A DNA stretch of 64,000 nucleotides. Origin: Gorsachius magnificus. Its lineage: Eukaryota > Chordata > Aves > Pelecaniformes > Ardeidae. Positions within the stretch are counted from its first letter, which is position 1. Every line of letters starts with the position of its first letter. The translations under genes and the position numbers were made by a program. The stretch lies in the NCBI GenBank assembly GCA_034008185.1, contig CM067082.1, positions 123,753,988 through 123,817,987 of the forward strand, given 5' to 3'. Under the pieces are notes generated by a model. It had not been told where the DNA came from. It did not search any database and was given only the letters and a program-made list of their open reading frames with translations. Below are positions 1-11,761 of this stretch, one piece after another.

Positions 1-3000
1 ACCATGCATCTTTTTTTTAAAGGTGTGTAAACAAAGCAAGTTTATTCAATGTCTCTAGGCAGGTTGGTTTTGTTTGGGTTTTTTAACTCTGGTGTCAGTG
101 CAAGAGAGAGGTATTTTGTATCATTCAGCTCAAGAGAGAGCAACCAAATTATTGCTGAAAAGTTCTGTTTTCTCTGAAGACATTTGGTTGATATTTTGGC
201 TAGGAAAAAGAGAAAAAAATCTTAAAAAAAAAAGTAATCCAGGAACAATCAAGCCAGCAAAACCCAGCTGAAAAGGTGACGTATCAAAGGGAATATACTT
301 AACAAGAACATCTGCTGAGTAGTCATCTTGGTGGGAGGACACAGAAGGAGAAGCAGCCTCACAGCCCAAGTCTGCTCCTTTAACACTTTTCTAAGAAACA
401 ATATAAACTGAATATACTCAATTGTACCTTTTCTGCTGTGCTATGTTTCACTTACTTACTGTGGGCTGGGGATAGGAGTTCAGCACAGAAGCTCAGTTCT
501 TTATGGTCCAGTGAAATTGCCTTGACTGCTCAAGAAATAATCTCAGCACTTCCCTGAAACAGGAGTCAGAATAAATGAAAATGCTGGCAGCTGAACTGTA
601 GCATTACATACTCATTAATGTGTTAACAGCAAGAATATGGGCAAAATTCTGCATTTTTTGGACTGTATTCCTACTGACTCATGGCATTAATTCAGACAGT
701 AACCTCTTCCTTAGAGGCTAGACCCAGCAGTGAATATATAGGCAAGGGAGAGGGGAGAGAAAAGATGAATATTTTGTATAGCAACTAACTTCCTCTCTAG
801 AAACCCAGTTTAGATAATGACATTTACGGCGTAAAAGGCAGGCAAACCCTGAGCAAGTGAAGCTGTTGTGCTCCTAGTGATGTGTTGCCGTCACCCTAGA
901 ACTTAAATCCACCTGGATCCTCATTCTGTGGCTGACAGTGCTGAGGAGGACTCATTTGGGGGCCTAGAGTGAAACAGAAGGAAAAAGGCCATGTGGGTTT
1001 TGGTTTGGGTTGGGTTTTTCCAAGTTTACCTGTTGTCACTCGCACAGAGCGGTCACAGCTTGCTGGGACCATGGGTTAACGGGTGAGGCACAGGAGGAGC
1101 AGTCTGGTTGTGCCATAACTTGCTCGTTCCTATGTGCACGCAGCATCAGCACGTTGACTTGTCTTCAGCAGCTGCGGAGTGGTGGGTGGCAGGATCAGGC
1201 CCTGATGTCGCAAGATGGTGCTGGCAGTGGAGGGGAAGCCCAGGCTGATAATGCAGCTGTGCAGCCCCCAGGTCAGCATGGGTTACTGCCCCAGCTCCCC
1301 AACGCATGGCCGTAGGGGCTCCTGCTTGTAAAAACTTTAACAGGAACTGCTGGGTTTTTTTTTTCAGTGGGAGAAAAGTACATTTTTAATGCTGTGTTCC
1401 CAAATGCGTTACATAATAATCTTTAACAGTTCTGATCACATGTGGGCAGGGAAATATATCCTTACATATATTAAATATATAGGAGTTAGTTTTCTGAGTT
1501 TGTCTTAAACACCAATATCCTTTATTTATATTCTCTGTGATAGGAGCAGTAAATTTGCACTGATTCTGTTTTAAATCTGGATTGGAATATGGATATTTTA
1601 TTTCAGCTTTCTTTGCCAGTGCTGGAAAATCTAACATGACTTTTTTGTGTTACTGTATGAGAACCAAAAAATTGATTTAATACAGCAGCCTACTTGCAAT
1701 CCCTGGCTTAAGTGAAATACTAAGGGTAAAATCTGTCTAGCATGTGTAATGCACTGATCACCAGAGCTGTGAGCTCTGCATGGGAAATACTATATGACTT
1801 GATAAGAATCATTACAGAAAAATGTGTGGGCATAATGTAACAGAAAAATCTGGTTCTTTGAATTGTCTCTCCTAAAAGAGCAAAATAGTTTAACAAATGT
1901 TCCCTCAGCCGTGATGCTTAATTGCAGCTGCTTGCTCAGAGCACTTCTGTACACCAGTGGTCTGGAAGGGAGAGAAAGCTCTTCCACGCCTCACATGGGG
2001 GGGTTACGATTTCACTGCAAATGGTTCAGTTCTGCTGCACGTAGAAACAAGTTGAACAGTTATAAAAAATAATTGAGGTGCAATGGAAGGTAGTTGCAGT
2101 TCTTCTCAGTAAAGGACATTACACACAATTTAAATAGTCTGAACTTAATCCTGTACTGTAAGTGTCTGATATCAAAGTATAAAAAAATGGAATAATCCTG
2201 AAGAAAAGAAAATAAAGAAATGAGAAATGTAAGTGGAGGAAAATAGATTGTACATTCAGACCTTTATAAATTTACATTGATTTTTCATGCTGCGGTTGTG
2301 GTGAGTGGTGTACAGGTGAAGGCAAAAAATTATGGTTTTATGAAATAAGAACAAAATGATAAAACGAAAATAGAGATAATTTGATCTCTTAGTTACCAAT
2401 GGTAACAAATCAAAAAGTTTAATCAAGACATTGACAAACATAAAGAAATGCTGTATACATCCCAAACAGCTGTATTTATTTTATTCAGAATATAAAGAGA
2501 AGTCAGAGCTTCTTTACCTTGTCATGGTGTTTGCTGTCTAGGATAAAATTCAAAAGTCCAAAGCTGGGAGCAAACTTGGTGAAGCAGCTTACCTGTTTTG
2601 GCAGCTGAATTACTAAATTTCACCCAGATATGCATTTATGTTCCCTTCCCCTTCTGTGTCCCTATGCGTTTACTTGGCACATACAAATGTTTACATTTTT
2701 AGGCAGAAATAATCTACTGAGTAGTAAAACTCAGCTGGAGGTCACTGATCAGTGAAAATGAGCAAATGAACCTCATGGTGAGAACACCGTCTGATGTCGT
2801 TTGCTGTGGTTATGTTGCTGCTTGGCAGCAGGGTGAGAAGAGTAGATAGCATCGCTGAGGCTCTGTGTCACCGGGCTGGGGCACGGGCAGCAGCAGCCAC
2901 CTTTCGGATCAGTATTTTGCATGGACAAGGTTTTCACCAATACCTCAGAAGAAATCCAGCTCTGGGTTCTGGTAGATGTATTTAACTGTGAGACGTCTCA

Positions 3001-6000
3001 AAATTGTCTCACTAAACCACATCTGAACCATCAGAATAGGGAGATCGGTTTGTTTGCTTTAATTTTTTGCTGAAAGCGTCTTAACACTTAGCACAAAAGT
3101 GACTTATGATGCTTACCTCCCTGTCTATCTGAAGCAAGATAAAAAGCTTCATGGTAAATGCACAGGGCCATGTGACTGAGGTGAGAAGGTAGAGAGATTT
3201 TTCAGAAAGAAAATGTTAAAAACATCACTACTGCATGGGAGTGCTTTGCAGAGAGTCTGTAAGACAGGGTTTTTCATTATCCGCTCCATCTCAGCAATCC
3301 AAACAGCGAGAGGGAAAGCACGATGAGGGGGGATGTTCAAAACATCTTCTGCAGCTAGGAAAAAGATGCATCAATATGAAGGAGACCCTGCTGCTGCTCT
3401 GCTCTTTGGGTAAATAACTAACTTTGCCTTCTACAAGTAAGGGAGGAAAATCAAGAGGAGGGAGGGTTATCAATACTTTAAGCAAAATGAGGACTGCAAG
3501 CATAACAATACGTAAAAATATCATGCAGGTGTATACGTAATTATCAATAACCACCAGCAGCGCTCTGACCTCTGCTTTGAGGAATGGCAGCATGTTCCTG
3601 ACCCCAAACATCCCCCCAGCACCTCTAATACCCTGTTAAGGACTTGTGCTCATGGTCATTGAAAACATTTGAAGCCAACTTTGATTTATTTCTTTAATTC
3701 ACATGAAATGGGATGGATCTGAAAGAAAGCGATAGAAGATAACATCTTGGTTTGGTGGAGCAGCCCACCAAAACGACATAAAACAGCTCCCCTTCCCTCT
3801 GGATAACCCAGCATGGTTTTCCCAGGAGCTAATACAGTCTCTCCCCAGAATAGACACTACACTGACAACTGATCCTCTGTTCAAGCAGCTAAAAATGTTT
3901 CTGGCTATCTAAGTCCAGTGGAAAACTGTATGAAAATCCCAAAGTATTTAACTAAGAGTTTAGTACCAGGTCTTCAAGGCTCTTAGAATTACAGCAGCTA
4001 TAAATAAACCAAGTAAGGAAGAAACTGCACTATGAATTTTTTTTAATGCAAGTGTAGCAAGGCTTAAGGACACTATTTGAGTATCTTGAAAGCCACAGAG
4101 AGGACATTTACACTGTTCCATAGTCACATGCTTTGGCCATCAGGTGACATTTGTTGGAAAGCTTCAAGAGAGTGTGTTCATCCAGGTAGGAGTTAAAAGC
4201 CCCAGAAAATACAATCTTCGTGAAATTTTTGCTTAAATTACAGAACCTGCCTCTTCATCACAATGTTGTACTGAAAACAGAGGGATGTGCAAACTCTGTC
4301 TTAATCATCTACAACATGGTTTATAGTTTTCATTCCTATAGTATTTGAATGCTTTTCATGTATTTTTAGATTACACAGAACTCTCTCTCATAATGTATTT
4401 GTAGTAGATATTATTTTTAAATGAAAAAAAGTTTCAGGTGATATACAACAGAAGAAAGGTGATTTCCTGTTGGGTGGAGAGCACCAAGTCATCCAGAGCT
4501 TTGAAATGGCTTCTCCTTAAAATAAGCATCCCTGATACACAAGAAAGGCTTTGGCTCTGAAGAGCTACGTCTGGTTAGAACAGCAATGAGAACTATTCAC
4601 TATTGAAATCAGAGCAAATACAGACTAAGACAAAGCAGGCAGTAAAAGAGACTCCATCCCTGCTCATTGCATTCTCGTTGGACGGGTCCTTTTCTTTTGC
4701 TGCGCCTGTCTAGGGCCATTTCAATGGCTGCAAGGGCTGTAGTAATGTCTGTAAGGGTCTGTTTCCCAGTACCTTTGGTTAAGTTCTTTTCTGAATTCTG
4801 ATTCCTTCGGTGTTTACGTCAGTCCTCTAATGCTTTTGCAGAAGGCTGTGTGGAGAAAGAGTTGATGGACACAAGTTTTTTGCTAATAATAATTTACAGA
4901 GATAATGCTGAGAGTAGGCAGCTCTGCGCTTCAAGATACATCACAATCTTTAGGGAGAGCTTTAAATTCAGTTGAAAAATGACTGTCCTGGGGGATTATA
5001 GTGGACAGTTTGGGAGACCAGAAGGGTATTTAATTCTATTTCTTATGCATTTGCAAACCATTGAAAGGAAGCGATTTTGTAGCAGTCTACAAAACCTTTC
5101 ATTTACGTTTAAAGTCTCCAAATGAGCATGTTTTGATTTAAATCCTAACAGCCTACAGGAGGTGTTCAATCTGAATAGGGTGAGGAATTTTAGAATGTCA
5201 TGGGAATAAAGACAAGACTTATCTGGTTAGGGAAAAGGGTTCCTTTGATGTTCATATCTTCCCAAGTTTCTCTGTAATTAAGAACTGGCAAAACGAACTT
5301 GCTAATAGAACCACTTTGTGTTGGTACCACAGCAGTAATTTAGCGGGCATAATCAGCTATCATTGCTTTGTGCTAAGCATTTCATGACCATGTAATGATC
5401 ATGCAGGCAGCCAAGCACCCGTATTGCAGCAGTGTTTTCATGTGCTCTTGTGGTTCTGTGGTATGGCCAGTTTTCTACCATGCCAGCTTTGGTGCCCTGG
5501 ATAAACACAAGCCTACTTAGTACTTGCCTATTATCTATATAATTCATTGATCATAAGCAAAATTTGCTCTTGTATTAACTCAAGCTCTTGTGGTAGGACC
5601 AATCTTCGGTGGTTTCCAACTTGACCAATACAGGTAGCAATACCTGGGAGGCAGGAAGGGAGTGTGACAGAAGGGAATGAGAATAAGTGGCATAGTTACA
5701 CCTTTTCTTCTTATGATTAGGGTAATGCTTCAATGATCCAGGACACAAACCTGAGTGGAGCCTATGTGCCCACAGAGAGAAGGTGCATAGAGATGCAATC
5801 CTCTGCTAGGGACCCAAGCAAACTTTTAGTCATCACTTTCTCATTATCCCTGGAAGGGACTTCTCAACACCTGGTTCCTTGCATTCACCCTCTCAGGCTG
5901 CAATGGGCCACAGCTGAAGCAAGTGGGAAGGAGGTTCTGCCCTCTGGAAGTGCAGGTATTCTAGGAGCAATGCAGTAGGGCTGAAAGCTTGATTTAGTGT

Positions 6001-8440
6001 GTTTTCTGCTCTTTGCTTTCTCTTGTTAACTGGGGAAGCCTTGCCTGGCTGCTTCAAAAATTTTATCGAGCCTTATATGATAACTGTATAAGAGGTCACC
6101 ATCTGGAGATCATGGTATATGAGCAGGCAGAAGCTATGTCAGCTTAGAGGAGATGTGGTTACTGGTTCAGCAGTGTTTCTTCTGGAAAGCCCATCAGAGC
6201 TGTGCTCTGGAGTCTGCCCAAGCTTTGGTTTACTGGTGAGTCTGGATATTTTTACTTAGACCTGGGTTGCCTTGAGTGATTTGGAGCCTTTTTGAGGGGC
6301 TGCATGGTCAACTCTCTCCAGTTTGAACAGAGGGAGCCAGTGGCTATTTGGGCTTCTTCAGTCTGCTGTGTGTGATAGAAAAAACATCTTAAATCATCCC
6401 AGTTCATTCACATTTGGACTTTCCTGTACCTTAAGCCTGATGGAGTGAGTTTTGTTAGGTTTAAGATTAGAAGATGAATGACTATGTTGCAAAAATCTCC
6501 TCAGCTGATATTTATAGCCAGCACTTTCTTCAGAATAATCTGAGGATATGTGAAATGTCTTCAAAGATTTCACGTGTTTGGGGAGAAATGGTACTCTCTG
6601 CCAAAGGAAAGAGGAAGCAAATGAATATAGTGTGTCATATGGTAGGACGAAGGGTTAGTGATACAGTAAGGGGTTAGTGAACAATTATTGCTAGAAACTG
6701 GCCAGAAGGCAAAAAATATTGTAACAATTGTCTTATTTTAGTAAGATTGTTATTTCCAGTTTCATTTAAGCGAAAGATTATTCACTGTTTCTGTTGTAGA
6801 AGCTGTTCTGCAATGACTCTGTTTTCCCCATAAGCTCTGGGAGGCTGAAGGTCCTACAATGGCAGGGTCCTAGGAATGATGAGGCTTGGGGTCCATCAGC
6901 ACAGCTCTTGGATTGTGGATAATTTCATTGATTTCAATTAAGTACGAAATCGGCAGCAAGGTAGCAATCCCATGTGAAATTAGGAGCCTCAATTCTTTGT
7001 TATATCTGGATTTAAATAGTATTTTTCCTTGTTCCTAGGTTAACTTCATGTTTGAACACGGAAGAATTTTGCTTCGATATTTGCAACAAGTTGGTTTTGA
7101 CCCACAGAATGTGCATATGAAACCTGGTTTCCTGACAATGGTACCCCAGTGGAGCAAAAGTCTGGCAAAGTATTCTAGGTACTAGATTTACATGCATGCT
7201 GATCAGCCAGCCAGTCGCTAACAATATTCACAGCAGCTGAGTTTTGCCTGTTTTTCTTTCAGTTGCAACGCTAATTTTGGTCTCCTTCCTCATCCATCTG
7301 CCAATTCTTACTACAGCTATGAGAATATAGTCATCTTCAAGACTTAAGTGTCTGGAAATTGGCCATGGGGTTAAAAAAAAAAGTGACTGGTGCAGAAGGA
7401 ATCACAGACAGATGATCAGGCAGTATAATCAAAACCATGTTATTTTCTTAGGAAACCTGCTAAAATTGAGTAATTTGAATATAAACCAGAAAACTTCATG
7501 AATTAGTGTACAGGAGCCAGAAAACTGCTGAGGTCCATGTCAGAAATGTAAATTGCCCTTTGGAAGTCCTGCTTCTGCAAGGAGATTTTTAGATGGCTAA
7601 CAGCCAGCATCACAGCTCTGGGGCATCTTTTCTAGAGATGGATCCACACTGAGGGACTGCGGGAGCTGAGCAGGGCATGCAAGATGCACAGCGTGCACTG
7701 GGGCTTCTCAGCTCTTGAGTCCTCCAGCTGACCCTCAGGGCTGCATGAATCATCACAGACCCAGCGTCAGAGGTGGGAATGCTGTAAAAAGCGATTTATT
7801 TCCTCTTCCTGTACACCAAGTACTACAATATATACAGACTCCTAAGTAAATGATCTAGGATGCATAGCTATAAATTACAGCCAGCCACACACACACTAAC
7901 AGATTTTTAAAAACAACAAAAAACCACCACATATTGTTCTCATGTATTCTTTAGTTACTTTATAGGACTCCCTCTGTTCTTGACTGTTTCTGTTATGTTA
8001 TTGTTGGAAGAATAAACCTTCTCAAAGTAGATCATCATAAGGATGGAACGTGTCCAGTGACCACTTAAGTAGGAGAAAATCTCTTTGCTGCCAGAACCAG
8101 TTTATTGCAGCTGTGATCAAGAAGCATCTTGTGTACATTTATTTATTTGTTCCCCAGTACTATATTTAATATTGAGATGCTCTGTTAATCTCTTTAATAT
8201 TACCCAATATTCTTCCAAAGTGAGAAGTAGATAAATAGAGAAGAAATGGTTGGAGACACCCCTGTTTTTTCAGCAGAGATAGGACAGCCTTGTATGTTAG
8301 ATGTCCAACATCACTTGGTGATCTCAGTATGGACCTATTATTGGCAACCAGATGTATTTCCTGGTGCAAGGATTAACTTAAATTGCTTGTGTTACTTCTA
8401 CAATGTGTGCTTTTTGATAGGCATTGCTCTGTAGTTTTTC
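1..8440. other. non-coding region, left flank
   Basis: No gene is recognised here. Open frames are short, lack conserved motifs and do not join through sensible splice sites, except for one weak candidate exon at 7039-7185 on the plus strand. Base composition is AT-rich with ordinary homopolymer runs. In human, GPNMB follows NUP42 in the same orientation, so minus-strand GPNMB exons might be expected on this side. I looked for GPNMB-like segments and saw none, so that gene probably lies beyond the left edge. Confidence 0.6.
7039..7185 (+). other. candidate terminal exon, unidentified
   Basis: A pyrimidine-rich tract ends in CTAG at 7038 and is followed by 48 open codons to a TAG at 7183-7185. 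An internal AG|GTAC at 7177-7180 could also act as a donor. The translation contains RILLRYLQQVGFDPQNV and looks protein-like, but I do not recognise it and no partner exon was found. An open stretch of this length can occur by chance, so this is only a candidate. Confidence 0.12.
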
Positions 8441-8459
8441 TGTGAAAAGGATGGACTCG

Positions 8460-8645
8460 TGCTTCAACTGTATTAACATGTGGCTTCGCGACTGGTGTCG
8501 CCGCCACAACTTTGGGTTCTTTGACCACGGGATGGTCTACAAGGCACTGGGCTTGCTCAAGTCAAATGGGAGCGAGCTTTCTCAAAGGGGGAAGGGGGTC
8601 TTTGCCCAGGAGCTTGCAGGGCTCATTGACAGGGCTTTAAACTAG
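8460..8645 (+). pseudogene. CR1 ORF1 remnant (C-terminal esterase-like part)
   Basis: An open frame of about 60 codons ends at TAG 8643-8645, directly before ORF2. It contains WLRDWCRRHNFGF, then GLLKSN, then LSQRGKGVFAQELAGL. This pattern resembles the end of the SGNH/GDSL-esterase-like domain encoded by ORF1 of bird CR1 elements, where the catalytic His normally sits near an HLS or HLT motif. Here that position reads SELSQ, so the catalytic His appears to be lost. The front part of ORF1 is missing because of the 5' truncation. Confidence 0.7.
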
Positions 8646-8647
8646 AT

Positions 8648-11600
8648 GTGAAGGGGGAAGGGGAACTTATTGGGCTTGCCAGTGACAGGCTAGGGGATGA
8701 AACGCAAGGGTTAGAGGGACTGGGGGCTAGTATGAGCCTTCAACCTGTTGCCCAGCAGTGTGCCAGGGGCACTGCAGAAAAGTTGAAGTCTGGCAGAGGT
8801 GAGCCGGAGGCTCCTGAGGTAGTAGGAGCCAACAAGGAAAAGCCCGTGAAACACCTCAAAGTAAATGAGGGGTGTTCTGCTATGAAGGTGGCGAGGCCGA
8901 CAGCTCATATGAAATGCCTCTATACAAACGCGCGCAGCATGGGAAACAAACAAGAGGAGTTGGAAGCTATCGTGCTGCTAGAAAGCTACGACCTGATCGC
9001 CATTACAGAAACTTGGTGGGATGAATCCCACGACTGGAATGTAGCTATTGATGGCTACAGGCTGTTCAGAAGGGACAGGCGAGGAAGGAGGGGCGGAGGC
9101 GTTGCCCTTTACATCAAGAAATCATTAGAGTGTGAAGAGCTGGCCCTGAAGAATAGCCACGAGCAGGTCGAAAGCTTATGGATAAGAATCAGAGAGAGAG
9201 GCAACAAAGGGAACCTGGTGGCTGGTGTCTACTACAGACCGCCAGATCAAGAGGAGCCGACGGACGAAGCGTTCTTCCTCCAACTCCGGGAGGCTTCGTG
9301 CTCGCAGGCTCTCGTCCTGCTGGGGGACTTCAACCACCCTGACATCTGCTGGAAAACCAACACGACAAGCTGTAGGCAATCCAGCAGATTTCTTGAATGC
9401 ATTGAGGACAACTTCTTAAGCCAGGTAATAGACACCCCTACCCGAGGGGATGCGATACTGGACCTGGTGGTCACCAATGCAAGTGAGCTCGTCGGAAATG
9501 TCAAGATCGGAGGCAGCTTGGGTTGCAGTGATCATGCGCTGGTAGAGCTCACGCTCCAGAGGGAAATGGGAAGAATGAAGAGTATAGTCAGGACCCTGAA
9601 TTTTAGAAAAGCAAACTTCCAGCTCCTCAAGGATATAGTCGGAAGGACTCCTGGGAAATGGTCCTCAGGGACAGGGGAACAGAACAGAGCTGGCAGATCT
9701 TTAAGGATGTGATCCACAGAGCGCAAGAGCTCTCGATCCCCAGGTGTAAGAAATCGGGCAAAGAAGGGAAGAGACCAGCATGGCTGAGACGAGAGATGCT
9801 GGTCAAACTAAGGAGGAAGAGGGAACTGCACAGGCAGTGGAAGCAGGGACAGGCATCCTGGGAAGAGTATAGGGATGCGGTCCGGTTGTGTAGGAATGGG
9901 GTCAGGAAAGCCAAGGCTCAGCTGGAGCTAAACTTGGCTAGGGATGCAAAGAATAACAAGAAGGGTTTCTACAGGTATATCAGCCGGAAAAGGATGGTTA
10001 AAGAAAGCGTACCCCCGCTGATGAGAGAGACTGGCAAGCTGGTAACAGCAGATGAGGAGAAGGCTGAGGTACTCAACAACTTTTTTGCCTCAGTCTTCAC
10101 TGGGAACCTCTCTCCCCACCCCACCTGAGTTGATGGATGGCATGAGGGGGACCGGGAGGGAAAAACCCTTCCTGCTGTAGAAGATCAGGTTCGTGACCAC
10201 CTGAGGAACCTGAACGCACATAAGTCCATGGGACCTGATGAGATGCATCCCAGAGTCCTGAGGGAATTGGCCGATGTAGTCGCCAAGCCACTCTCCATGA
10301 TATTTGAAAAGTCATGGCAGTCAGGTGAAGTCCCTGATGACTGGAAAAAGGGAAACATTGTGCCCATTTTCAAAAAGGGTAGAAAGGAAGACCCTGGGAA
10401 CTACCGACCTGTCAGCCTCACCTCTGTGCCTGGGAAGATCATGGAACAGATTCTCCTAGAAGCTATGCTAAGGCACATGGAGGCCAGGGAGATAATTCGA
10501 GATAGCCAGCATGGCTTCACCAAGGGCAAGTCCTGCCTGACGAACGTAGTGTCTTTCTATGATGGTGTGACAGCATCAGTGGACAAGGGAAAACCAATGG
10601 ATGTCATCTATCTGGACTTCTGCAAAGCCTTTGACACGGTCCCCCACAACATCCTTCTCTCTAAATTGGAGAGCTATGGATTTGATGGGTGGACTGTTCG
10701 GTGGATAAGCAACTGGCTGGATGGCCGCATCCAGAGGGTAGTGGTCAATGGCTCGATGTCCGGATGGAGACTGGTGACGAGTGGTGTCCCTCAGGGGTCT
10801 GTACTGGGACCAGTGCTGTTTAACATTTTCATCAATAGACAGCGAGATCGAATGCACCCTCAGCAAGTTTGCGGACGACACCAAACTGAGTGGTGCGGTT
10901 GACACACCAGAAGGACGGGATGTCATCCAGAGAGACCTGGACAGGCTGGAGAGGTGGGCCTGTGCGAACCTCATGAGGTTCAACAAGGCCAAGTGCAAGG
11001 TCCTGCACCTGGGTCGGGGTAACCCCCAGTATCAGTACAGGCTGGGGGAAGAAAGGATCGAGAGCAGCCCTGCCGAGAGGGACTTGGGGGTGCTGGTGGA
11101 TGAAAAGCTGGACATGAGCCGGCAATGTGCGCTGGCAGCCCAGAAGGCCAACCATACCCTGGGCTGCATCAGGAGAAGCGTGGCCAGCAGGTCGAGGGAG
11201 GTGATTCTGCCCCTCTACTCTGCTCTGGTGAGATCTCACCTAGAGTACTGCGTCCAGCTCTGGAGCCCTCAGCACAAGAAGGACGTGGACCTGTTGGAGC
11301 GGGTCCAGAGGAGGGCTACTAAAATGATCCGAGGGCTGGAGCACGTCTCTTATGAGGACAGGCTGAGAGAGTTGGGCTTGTTCAGCCTGGAGAAGAGAAG
11401 GCTGCGGGGAGACCTGATTACAGCCTTTCAGTATCTAAAGGGGGCCTATAGGAAAGATGGGGAAAATCTTTTTAGTAGTAGGGCCAGCTGTGACAGGACA
11501 AGGAGTAATGGTTTTAAACTGAAGCAGGGTAGGTTTAGACTGGATATAAGGAGGAAATTCTTTACAACGAGGGTGGTGAAACACTGGAACGGGTTGCCCA

Positions 11601-11713
11601 GAGAGGTGGTGGAGGCCCCATCCCTGGGAACATTCAAGGCCAGGTTGGATGGGGCTCTGAGCAACCTGATCTGGTTAGTGGTGTCCCTGCTTACTGCAGG
11701 GGGGTTGGACTAG
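8648..11713 (+). pseudogene. CR1 ORF2, endonuclease-reverse transcriptase, broken
   Basis: This is the replication protein gene of the CR1 element, about 1,000 codons long. The APE endonuclease part (about 8915-9560) shows NARSMGNKQEEL, ITETWWDE, GVYYRPP, LLGDFNHPDICW and a final SDHAL. The reverse transcriptase part shows a GPDEMHP and NYRPVSL region, [22 protein letters not shown] (about 10609-10635), [11 protein letters not shown], and the catalytic FADD box at 10868-10879. The conserved thumb and C-terminal region runs on to TAG at 11711-11713. Three lesions are visible: loss of one base near 9650 (frame 2 to frame 1), an in-frame TGA at 10126-10128, and loss of about five bases near 10835 (frame 1 to frame 2). 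All catalytic motifs survive, so decay is recent to moderate. The true ORF2 start is uncertain: the ATG at 8646 is followed at once by TGA. Confidence 0.93.
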
Positions 11714-11745
11714 ATGACCTCTAGGGGTCCCTTCCAACCCAAAAC

Positions 11746-11761
11746 ATTCTATGATTCTATG
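11746..11761 (+). repeat. CR1 3' octamer repeat (ATTCTATG x2)
   Basis: Two perfect copies of ATTCTATG mark the exact 3' end of the CR1 element. This short tandem array replaces a poly(A) tail in the family and is involved in priming. Confidence 0.9.

Larger units (their letters stand above)
8445..11761 (+). mobile_element. CR1 LINE retrotransposon, 5'-truncated
   Basis: This is a non-LTR retrotransposon of the CR1 family, about 3.3 kb long and in plus orientation. It carries the end of ORF1, an ORF2 with an APE-type endonuclease followed by reverse transcriptase, a short 3' UTR with the typical CR1 segment around GGTTGGACTAGATGACCT, and two tandem ATTCTATG octamers at 11746-11761. The octamer tail instead of poly(A) is a CR1 hallmark. 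The 5' end is truncated inside ORF1, as is usual for CR1. No convincing target-site duplication was seen. ORF2 is broken in three places, so the copy cannot move by itself. The 5' boundary is approximate, within about 20 bp. Confidence 0.95.

Noticed and set aside
1010..1315. 101-codon plus-strand frame near the left edge
   Set aside because: No recognisable domain, odd composition rich in Gln, Ser and Cys, and no splice context.
3378..3417. Signal-peptide-like start MKETLLLLCSLG followed by GGTAAAT on the plus strand
   Set aside because: It resembles a first coding exon with a donor, but there is no CpG island, no following exon with matching phase and no homology that I recognise.
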